The notes under the pieces: model-generated | What the model was told of the DNA's origin: nothing | What the model saw: the letters and a program-made list of their open reading frames with translations, nothing else | Databases searched by the model: none | In this document: piece after piece, positions 1-5,713 of the stretch | Layout of the letters: every line of letters begins with the position of its first letter | Position numbering within the stretch: the first letter of the stretch is position 1 | NCBI GenBank assembly: GCA_018057635.1 | Contig: JAGPDJ010000036.1 | Span: 1-13,063 of the forward strand | DNA from: Ferruginibacter sp. | GTDB lineage: Bacteria; Bacteroidota; Bacteroidia; Chitinophagales; Chitinophagaceae | Direction: 5' to 3' | Length of the DNA stretch: 13,063 nt | Program-made: the position numbers and the translations under genes

Positions 1-916
1 TCACTTCAATATCGGCTTCGCTTACTTTGTATTGTGTTTTTAAAACATTCAATACTGTTTCAATCGGATCTCTTTCTTTATACTCTTCCAATTCTTCTTT
101 GGTACGGTATTTCTGCGGATCACTCATACTATGTCCTTTATACCGGTATGTCTTTATTTCAAGTAAAGTTGGTCCGCCTTTTTCCCTGGCCCTGTTCACA
201 GCCCTTAATACTGCATTGTGAACATCTTCCGGGCTCATTCCATCAACACTGTCTGCCGGCATTTCATAAGCATCTGCCAGTTTATATATGTCCAGCACTT
301 TACTGGTACGTGCAACGGAAGTTCCCATTGCATAATGATTGTTTTCGCAGATAAATACTACGGGAAGATCCCATAACATGGCCATGTTGAATGTTTCATG
401 CAACATACCCTGGCGGGCTGCGCCATCACCGAAAAAGCAAAGAACGGCATTTTTGGTACCCCGGTATTTTTCAGCAAATGCGAGTCCGGCACCTGTACCT
501 ATCTGTGCGCCCACAATACCGTGACCGCCAAAGAAATTCTCTTTTAAGCCAAAGAAGTGCATACTTCCACCTTTCCCCTTACTGCAACCGGTTGCTTTTC
601 CGTATAATTCAGCCATACAGCTTTTTGCAGAAACGCCCTTTGCAATTGCCAAAGCATGGTCACGGTATGCGGTAATAAACTTATCATCCGGGTTGGTGGC
701 TGTCATACAACCTGCAGCAACAGCCTCCTGCCCTATGTACAGGTGGCAAAAACCACGAATCTTCTGCATTCCATATAACTGGCCTGTTTTTTCTTCAAAG
801 CGGCGTAAAAGCAGCATCAATTCGTACCAGTATAGATAAGTTTCTTTAGAAAACTTTGTTGCCAAGGATGTAAATTTAGGCGGCAAAGATAAGGGAGAAA
901 TCGGAAAATGTTTCAT
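1..916 (-). CDS. pdhA: Pyruvate dehydrogenase E1 component, alpha subunit (3' part outside window)
   Basis: This is the thiamine-diphosphate-binding alpha subunit of the E1 heterotetramer of the pyruvate dehydrogenase complex, which decarboxylates pyruvate in the cytoplasm and hands the acetyl group to lipoyl-E2. The 305 visible codons show the expected order: the substrate-channel region with AYRDHALA (residues 83-90), then GGSMHFF (116-122), then the ThDP/Mg motif opening with GDG at 163-165 and closing with NN at 192-193, then the loop YRYKGHSMSDPQKYR (257-271) that is typical of E1 alpha. Homologues are about 330 residues, so roughly the last 30 lie beyond the window. The start used is ATG at 914-916. 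However, residues 18-26 (LATKFSKET) look like the usual N-terminus of relatives, and codon 18 is TTG, so a start at 865 is possible. The gene is divergent from recF. The identification as E1 alpha is firm; pyruvate rather than branched-chain 2-oxo acid specificity is inferred from overall similarity. Confidence 0.94.
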   Translation of the reverse strand, partial: MKHFPISPLSLPPKFTSLATKFSKETYLYWYELMLLLRRFEEKTGQLYGMQKIRGFCHLYIGQEAVAAGCMTATNPDDKFITAYRDHALAIAKGVSAKSCMAELYGKATGCSKGKGGSMHFFGLKENFFGGHGIVGAQIGTGAGLAFAEKYRGTKNAVLCFFGDGAARQGMLHETFNMAMLWDLPVVFICENNHYAMGTSVARTSKVLDIYKLADAYEMPADSVDGMSPEDVHNAVLRAVNRAREKGGPTLLEIKTYRYKGHSMSDPQKYRTKEELEEYKERDPIETVLNVLKTQYKVSEADIEV

Positions 917-1010
917 CGCCTAAAAAATCAAATTAAGGTGTATAAATTCCATGCTAGTCCCTTAATTCATATGGATTTACATTTATCCTGTCCGTATCTT
1001 GCAACTCCAC
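917..1010. promoter_or_regulatory. Divergent pdhA/recF intergenic region with an 8-bp inverted repeat
   Basis: This 94-base AT-rich spacer must hold the promoters of the two divergent genes. It contains a perfect 8-bp inverted repeat, aattaagg (931-938) and ccttaatt (960-967), with a 21-base spacer. The arm centres are 29 bases apart, just under three helical turns, which would suit an operator for a dimeric regulator but could also be chance in AT-rich DNA. No convincing Bacteroidota promoter (-33 TTTG with -7 TANNTTTG) was found. The closest is TATCTTGC at 995-1002, which is too near the recF ATG to be persuasive. Confidence 0.3.
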
Positions 1011-2093
1011 ATGTTTTTGCTGAAAAAAATACAGGTTACTCACTTCAAGAATTACGATTATCATTCATTTGATTTTCTGCAAAATGCCGTAGGTATCTGT
1101 GGCCTTAATGGCAAGGGTAAAACAAACCTCCTGGATGCTATATATTATTGCTGCTTTACCAAAAGCTATTTTTCCGTTTCAGATGCACTTAATATTAACT
1201 TCAGTAAAGATGGATTCAGGCTGGAAGCCCATTTCATGAAAGATAACCTGGAACAAAAAGTAGTTTGTATCAACCGCGGTGGTAACAGGAAAGAACTATA
1301 TCTGAATGATGTACCCTATGAAAAATTTTCAAAACATATAGGCCTTTTACCGGCTGTGATGATTGCTCCGGATGATATTGAACTGATTACAGGTAAGAGC
1401 GAATTCAGGCGCAAATATATTGACACTGTTTTAAGCCAGTTGGATCCGGGTTACCTGCAGCAACTGATCATTTATACCAAGGTTTTGCAGCAACGAAACA
1501 GCCTGTTGAAAAAAATGGATGATGACAAAGCGGGCTCCATGGTAGTTTTGGAAATCCTGGATGAACAGTTGCTTGTTCCCGGAATTGATATACATATAAA
1601 AAGGGCTGCTTTTTTAAAAGAACTGATCCCGCTTGTTCAGCAATTTTACCATATGATTGCAGATCAAGCAGAAACAATTGCCCTTGAATATTCCAGCCAG
1701 TTGAATGAGGAATCTTTTGCTGAACTTTTGAAATTATACAGGCAAAAAGATATGTTACTGCAGCGCAGCAATGCTGGCATTCATAAAGATGACATCTTAT
1801 TTGAACTGAATGGCCAGCCATTTAAAAACATTGCTTCGCAAGGGCAGCGAAAAAGCCTGTTGTTTGCACTTAAGCTGGCCGAATTTGAATTACTTAAAAA
1901 AAACAAGGGCTTTGCCCCGCTCCTTTTACTGGATGATGTTTTTGAAAAATTGGACAGCATCCGGATGCAACAATTGCTAAAATGGGTTTGCAGGGAAAAC
2001 AACGGCCAGGTTTTTATCACCGACACACACCGGGAAAGGCTGGAAGAAGCATTTGATTCGCTGGATGTGGAATTTCAAATTATTGAATTGTAG
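1011..2093 (+). CDS. recF: DNA replication and repair protein RecF
   Basis: RecF is the SMC-like ATPase that acts with RecO and RecR to load RecA at single-stranded gaps and stalled forks in the cytoplasm. The 360-residue product has the family's usual length and full motif order: N-terminal THFKNYDYHSF; Walker A GLNGKGKT at 31-38; the FRRKYID region near 132-138; GIHKDDI near 256-262; the ABC signature SQGQRKS at 276-282; Walker B LLLLDD ending at D308-D309, followed by the D-loop VFEKLD. I chose ATG at 1011 because MFLLKKIQ fits the RecF N-terminus. An in-frame TTG at 999 would add only four residues (MQLH). The downstream neighbour is DciA/DUF721, and the two probably form a transcript. 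No dnaA, dnaN or gyrB lies beside it here, so the classical replication-gene context is absent. No frameshift or lost key residue is seen. Confidence 0.96.
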   Translation: MFLLKKIQVTHFKNYDYHSFDFLQNAVGICGLNGKGKTNLLDAIYYCCFTKSYFSVSDALNINFSKDGFRLEAHFMKDNLEQKVVCINRGGNRKELYLNDVPYEKFSKHIGLLPAVMIAPDDIELITGKSEFRRKYIDTVLSQLDPGYLQQLIIYTKVLQQRNSLLKKMDDDKAGSMVVLEILDEQLLVPGIDIHIKRAAFLKELIPLVQQFYHMIADQAETIALEYSSQLNEESFAELLKLYRQKDMLLQRSNAGIHKDDILFELNGQPFKNIASQGQRKSLLFALKLAEFELLKKNKGFAPLLLLDDVFEKLDSIRMQQLLKWVCRENNGQVFITDTHRERLEEAFDSLDVEFQIIEL

Positions 2094-2100
2094 AAAAATA

Positions 2101-2185
2101 GCCACAAAGGCGCTAAGGCACTATGTGGAACAAATAAAGCAGTGTTTTTACTTTGTGTCTCATTGAGCCTTTCAGCCTTTGTGGC
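2101..2185. repeat. Imperfect palindromic intergenic repeat between recF and DciA gene
   Basis: The left arm (2101-2119) and right arm (2167-2185) are reverse complements at 16 of 19 positions, and the outer 11 bases are perfect: gccacaaaggc at 2101-2111 against gcctttgtggc at 2175-2185. Each half has internal echoes (caaaggc, taaggc; ctttgtg, cctttc, ctttgtgg). The unit fills almost the whole gap between the recF stop and the next start, so its transcript could fold into a hairpin with a 47-base loop. It resembles the CACAAAG/CTTTGTG-type interspersed intergenic repeats I associate with Bacteroidota genomes. That last point is recall and could not be checked from one copy. Confidence 0.65.
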
Positions 2186-2199
2186 AATTGTATTTTTCA

Positions 2200-2496
2200 A
2201 TGTACCTTCACCAAATGGGAGAACTTTCATTACAGGATGCCATGCAGCAGTTTCTTAAACACAGCCGTTTAAAAAACGGTATACAGGCCGTTCGCATAGA
2301 ATCATTGTGGGAAGAGATCATGGGAAAGACTGTAGCAAAATACACAGAAAAGATAGAGATCATAAATTCTACTTTATTTATAACCACCCATATCGCGTCT
2401 TTAAAAAATGAATTGCTCTATCAAAAACCTAAAATTATTGAACGGGTGAATGAAGCCATGGGAGAAATTGTGATCAGGGAAATTGTGATTCGTTAG
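2200..2496 (+). CDS. DUF721 protein, DciA-like replicative helicase loader/accessory factor
   Basis: The 98-residue cytoplasmic product matches the DUF721/DciA family. It has an N-terminal helix (LQDAMQQFLKHSRLKNGI), the conserved W-centred helix (ESLWEEIMGKTVAKYTEKI), and a beta-rich half with LFITTHIASLKNELLYQK and a closing EIVIR. DciA is the ancestral bacterial partner of the replicative helicase DnaB, and its domain fold resembles the ssDNA-binding KH type. A small protein of this kind encoded downstream of recF agrees with a role in replication. I chose ATG at 2200; an in-frame TTG at 2179 lies inside the palindromic repeat and is unlikely, and ATG at 2215 (MGELSLQD) is an alternative. 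The last ten residues repeat EIVIR twice because of a 15-base tandem duplication. Membership of DUF721 is well supported; helicase loading is inferred from the family. Confidence 0.85.
   Translation: MYLHQMGELSLQDAMQQFLKHSRLKNGIQAVRIESLWEEIMGKTVAKYTEKIEIINSTLFITTHIASLKNELLYQKPKIIERVNEAMGEIVIREIVIR
2464..2493 (+). repeat. 15-base tandem duplication at the 3' end of the DciA-like gene
   Basis: Two adjacent 15-base units start with the identical 11 bases gaaattgtgat (2464-2474 and 2479-2489). They encode the repeated pentapeptide EIVIR-EIVIR just before the stop codon. The unit is in frame and lengthens the final beta strand by five residues. It may be a slippage duplication, or an ordinary repeated beta-strand sequence of this family. 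Confidence 0.45.
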
Positions 2497-2528
2497 TTAT
2501 TGAATTTGTAAATATTTTATTATATCCG

Positions 2529-3416
2529 CTACTTATTCAGCAACGGCCTCAATTTATATCCTTCTTTTTTTAATAAATCGATTACGCCGTTTTCCCCAAC
2601 AAGGTGTCCTGCCCCAACTGCAATAAAAATATTTTTTTTGTCCATTATTTTTTTTAGTTGTGCTACCCAGTTTATATTTCTTTTATCAAGCATGATATAA
2701 CGGCTTTCCCCCAAACCCGATTCGGTTCTCGACATCATTTTCTCAATTTCAGGCATTTGCTGATTTTTATATACCAGCAACAGGCTGTCAAATGTTTTCT
2801 GGTATATATTAAAACTGTCAATTGTATTCATTAAAGCTTTAGCTTGTTTATTTAAAGGTACACTGTCAAATACCGCAGCCTGGTCAGCAATAGTTTCAAA
2901 TCCCCTGATCTCTTTTTTATCCTGCTGGGCAAGTTTCATCAATTCCATTTCCACACCGCTCAGGTTCTTACAGGGCATCAGTTTTGGATAGAGCACTGCT
3001 TCAATTACTGAAGGTTTCATTCGCTTCATGGTTGCAAGCGGCATTCGAAGACTGTCTTTGAAAAACAGTTCTAACCTGTTGTATTCTTCTGTACTGTACA
3101 GGTCTTTGAGAGACATGCCATCTTTCATGTTCATGAACAGTAAACCGCCCAGCGTATTGGAAGGATCATCCAGGTCCATTTCAAAATAAACTTCTTCTAC
3201 ACTGCCCAATGCCTGTTTAAGTTCATTGCTAAACCTGATATCTTCCCGGCACATCAGGTGAAAAGTACCAAACAGGTAACTTGGTTTACTTATATCCTTT
3301 CCGGTAATTTCCCAAAGGAGTGTATTTGCATCAGCATTACTTTTTATCTTATGTACAGGTTGGGCAATACAAGACTGAAAAAATATCGCACAGAAAAGAA
3401 ACTGAATAAACTTCAT
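2529..3416 (-). CDS. Secreted TraB/GumN-family protein
   Basis: This 295-residue protein has an N-terminal hydrophobic signal sequence (MKFIQFLFCAIFFQSCIAQ). Cleavage after CIAQ is likely. The Cys at residue 16 gives FQSC, a poor lipobox, so a lipoprotein is possible but less likely. The mature part carries the TraB/GumN (Tiki-like) landmarks: YLFGTFH with G50-H53, an acidic VYFEMDL around E79, GVEMELM and IRGFET in the middle, KRNINW near 245-250, and the C-terminal GAGHLVGENGVIDLL with H271. In Tiki proteins the matching His and Glu residues belong to a metal-dependent protease fold, but the role of bacterial members is unsettled. The gene converges on the DciA-like gene with a 32-base gap and diverges from the DUF3857 array with a 66-base gap. 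Shared secretion suggests, but does not show, a link to that array. The length is normal for the family. Confidence 0.88.
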   Translation of the reverse strand: MKFIQFLFCAIFFQSCIAQPVHKIKSNADANTLLWEITGKDISKPSYLFGTFHLMCREDIRFSNELKQALGSVEEVYFEMDLDDPSNTLGGLLFMNMKDGMSLKDLYSTEEYNRLELFFKDSLRMPLATMKRMKPSVIEAVLYPKLMPCKNLSGVEMELMKLAQQDKKEIRGFETIADQAAVFDSVPLNKQAKALMNTIDSFNIYQKTFDSLLLVYKNQQMPEIEKMMSRTESGLGESRYIMLDKRNINWVAQLKKIMDKKNIFIAVGAGHLVGENGVIDLLKKEGYKLRPLLNK

Positions 3417-3436
3417 GGGTATAATTAAGAAATAAA

Positions 3437-3482
3437 GTTACGGGTAAAATATATATTATATATTAGTTAAAACTTTTCGTTT
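3437..3482 (+). promoter_or_regulatory. Conserved upstream block of DUF3857 gene 1 (putative promoter/operator)
   Basis: The 49 bases ending at the ATG of gene 1 (3437-3485) align without gaps to the 49 bases ending at the ATG of gene 2 (5668-5716), with 37 identical by hand count. The block opens with gttacgggtaaaata, a near-palindrome (ttacgggtaa, 3438-3447), followed by an AT-only stretch. Conservation of a non-coding leader after duplication suggests a promoter or regulator site. No canonical -7 TANNTTTG element can be placed with confidence. Confidence 0.4.
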
Positions 3483-5438
3483 ATGAGGCTAAAATTATTG
3501 CTTGTAATACCTGTTTTCTTTATTTCAGGCATTGCAGTATTTGCACAAAAAGACATCCCGTCTTTTGGAAAAGTTGATAAATCAGACCTTGACATGAAGC
3601 AATGTACTTTTGATGAAGCTGCTGAAGCGGTAGTATTATTTGATGTTGCCGAAGTGTATTGTTTCCTCAATTTAAATTCCGTTGCCAATCCTTTGAGTTC
3701 ACAGATGGAACGGCATGTGAGAATAAAAATACTCAGTAAAAAAGGGCTGGATTATGCCAATATCAGGATACCATTTATATCTGGCAATAACCTGGAAGAA
3801 ATAAAAAATATTTCAGCAGAAACCATCAACCAGGATGAGGCCGGAAATTTGGTTATCACCAAAATGGAAAAAAATTCAATTTTTATTAAAAAGAAAAACA
3901 AACGTTACTCAGAAGTTACGTTTGCATTACCTGATGTAAAAGTGGGAAGTATAATTGAATATAAATACAAAGCAGATGCTATGTATTTATCAGCTGTAAA
4001 GAACTGGTTTTTCCAGATGCCCATACCGGTTAGGCTTAGCCGATATGTACTTAACTTTCCTCCTGAACTTGTGATATCTGCGCAACCCAAAGGGTTATTC
4101 CAGGTAAATTTAAAAGAGTCGAATCGCGATGCCAGGAATATAAAAACTTATGAAATGCAGAATGTTCCTGCTTTGCGAGATGAATCATTCATATCCTGCG
4201 ACAGAGATTACCTGCAGCACTTAGAACCTTACCTGGTGTCGCTCAATTTACCCGGCCAGGTCTCCAGGAGCCTGGTAAGCAAATGGCCTGATGTTATAAA
4301 CAGGCTTATGGAAGATGAAGATTTTGGGCTGCAACTGAAAAAGAATATTCCCCGTACCAGCGACCTGGATGCTATGCTGGTGAATGTAAATGATCCGTAT
4401 AAAAAGATGGTCATCATTCATAATTATGTAAGATCCAACATGGTATGGAATGATATGTATGGTATTTGGGCACTGTATGGCGTAAAAACTGCCTGGAAAG
4501 AGAAAAAAGGCACTTCTGGTGAGATAAACCTGATACTCGTGAACATGCTGAAAGATGCAGACCTGGATGCATTTCCTTTTCTGGTGAGTACCAGGGAAAA
4601 TGGCCGTGTAAACCTTGGAATAGCAGATGAAGACCAATTTAATAAGGTAATGGCATATGTGATCATTGGCGAAAAACGATACATCCTGGATGCCACTAAT
4701 AAATTCACTCCTGTTCAGTTATTCCCGCCGGATATTCTTTATTCTGAAGGCCTGCTGATAAAAAAAACCGGTAGCAGTTTATGGGGTTGGCAGTCGGTTA
4801 CCGATGAAGCTCATTACTTTGATAATTATACTAGTGTTGAAGCAACTATAGATGATAAAGGAATGATATCCGGAAAGGCAATTGTGAACTCATCAGATTA
4901 CAGCCGTTTAACAAGAATGCCTGAACTTAAAAAGGGCAAAGCCGGATTTATTGAAACATATTTCAATTCCACAGAAAATAATATCAAAGTAAGCAACCTG
5001 GTCATTGAGAATGAGGATAAAGATTCACTTCCACTGATGCAGATTTGCACATTTACACAACCGGTAAACAGTTCGGGTAACTTCAGTTACTTTAACGTGA
5101 ATATTTTTTCGGGATTGGAAAAAAACCCTTTCATTGCAGACACCCGTTTTTCTGATATATTTTTTGGTGCACAACAGTTGTATACCATTGAGTCTTCATA
5201 TACATTACCACCAGGTTATTCATTTGATGCGCTCCCTAAGAATATTCTGATGCGCCTGCCTGATACCAGTATTGTATTTAAAAGGTTCTCAAGCATACAT
5301 GAAAAAAAACTGAGTGTCAGGATCGATCTGGAATTTAAAAAACCCTTTTATACCATTGAAGAATATGATGCATTTCATGAATTCTATAAAAAACTGTTTT
5401 CTCTTTTAAATGAGCAATATGTTTATAAAAAGGATTAA
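3483..5438 (+). CDS. DUF3857/transglutaminase-like secreted protein 1 (predicted non-catalytic)
   Basis: The 651-residue product starts with a signal peptide (MRLKLLLVIPVFFISGIAVFAQ, cleavage near residue 22), so it should be exported. Residues about 50-260 match the DUF3857-type beta-rich region (VRIKIL, VGSIIEYKYK, NWFFQMPIP). Residues about 295-410 match the transglutaminase-like core. Residues about 450-651 form a beta-rich C-terminal domain containing SSGNFSYFNVNIFSGLEKNP and ending in FHEFYKKLFSLLNEQYVYKK. In the core, ungapped alignment with the fourth gene of the array places S345 at the catalytic Cys (GTSGEINL against YGDCKALS) and K388 at the His (FNK against FNH). D403 (ILDATN) keeps the acidic position. 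With two triad residues gone it is probably a pseudoenzyme, perhaps a binding or scaffold protein. It is the first gene after a divergent spacer and is followed by a 275-base gap. The family is clear; the function is unknown. Confidence 0.88.
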   Translation: MRLKLLLVIPVFFISGIAVFAQKDIPSFGKVDKSDLDMKQCTFDEAAEAVVLFDVAEVYCFLNLNSVANPLSSQMERHVRIKILSKKGLDYANIRIPFISGNNLEEIKNISAETINQDEAGNLVITKMEKNSIFIKKKNKRYSEVTFALPDVKVGSIIEYKYKADAMYLSAVKNWFFQMPIPVRLSRYVLNFPPELVISAQPKGLFQVNLKESNRDARNIKTYEMQNVPALRDESFISCDRDYLQHLEPYLVSLNLPGQVSRSLVSKWPDVINRLMEDEDFGLQLKKNIPRTSDLDAMLVNVNDPYKKMVIIHNYVRSNMVWNDMYGIWALYGVKTAWKEKKGTSGEINLILVNMLKDADLDAFPFLVSTRENGRVNLGIADEDQFNKVMAYVIIGEKRYILDATNKFTPVQLFPPDILYSEGLLIKKTGSSLWGWQSVTDEAHYFDNYTSVEATIDDKGMISGKAIVNSSDYSRLTRMPELKKGKAGFIETYFNSTENNIKVSNLVIENEDKDSLPLMQICTFTQPVNSSGNFSYFNVNIFSGLEKNPFIADTRFSDIFFGAQQLYTIESSYTLPPGYSFDALPKNILMRLPDTSIVFKRFSSIHEKKLSVRIDLEFKKPFYTIEEYDAFHEFYKKLFSLLNEQYVYKKD

Positions 5439-5667
5439 TAAAATCGTATACCGGTAAGTCCTGCTTAAATGCAATATTGTTCTTTGAAAATCTTGCTTGT
5501 ATTAGGTTTTTAAGTCGGAGACTATTTGAAACGTTTCTTCGTTCTGGGGATTTCTTTTTAGTTATGAGGCCAGTTAAAACCATTTCTTCAGAAAAATATA
5601 ATCAAGATTTCAAATAATTTTTTATATTATCAAATGAAAATCTTTTAGTGTAAACGCCATTAATGAA
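5439..5667. other. Intergenic spacer between DUF3857 genes 1 and 2
   Basis: Together with the upstream block that follows, this makes a 275-base gene-free gap. It is AT-rich and holds an 8-bp palindrome, taccggta (5449-5456), that echoes the ttaccggtaa palindrome at 5669-5678. No GC-rich stem followed by a T run, and so no clear intrinsic terminator, was found. A minus-strand reading frame runs through it (5335-5583) but overlaps the end of gene 1 and resembles nothing I recognise. Confidence 0.5.
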
Positions 5668-5713
5668 GTTACCGGTAAAATACAAATAATATGCTATTCA
5701 AACCCTTCTGTTT
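5668..5713 (+). promoter_or_regulatory. Conserved upstream block of DUF3857 gene 2 with palindrome TTACCGGTAA
   Basis: This is the second copy of the 49-base leader block (37 of 49 bases shared with the one before gene 1, no gaps, ending at the start codon). Here the opening element is a perfect 10-bp palindrome, ttaccggtaa (5669-5678), centred about 40 bases before the ATG. Keeping the block suggests that gene 2 can be transcribed from its own promoter and not only by read-through from gene 1. Confidence 0.42.

Noticed and set aside
27..675. Plus-strand reading frames over the first 675 bases
   Set aside because: They lie antisense to pdhA, whose motifs are complete and in frame. The predicted products resemble nothing.
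999..1010. TTG at 999 as recF start
   Set aside because: It adds only MQLH, and the ATG at 1011 gives the normal RecF N-terminus.
2497..2528. Intrinsic terminator in the convergent gap between the DciA-like and TraB/GumN genes
   Set aside because: The 32 bases are AT-rich with no stem of useful GC content. The same holds for the 19-base gap at 11588-11606.
3467..3688. Minus-strand reading frames at 3467-3688 and 5698-5913 that encode similar proteins
   Set aside because: They are antisense to the conserved 5' ends of the duplicated genes 1 and 2. Their likeness follows from the paralogy of the real genes, and they have no independent support.
4509..4530. Ser345 of protein 1 as a working serine nucleophile
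   Set aside because: The partner His is replaced by Lys, and the sister proteins carry Thr or Ile at the same place, so retained chemistry is unlikely.
5335..5583. Minus-strand frame of 82 codons running from the end of gene 1 into the following spacer
   Set aside because: It overlaps the strongly conserved 3' end of gene 1, has no recognisable domain, and has no matching frame after gene 2.
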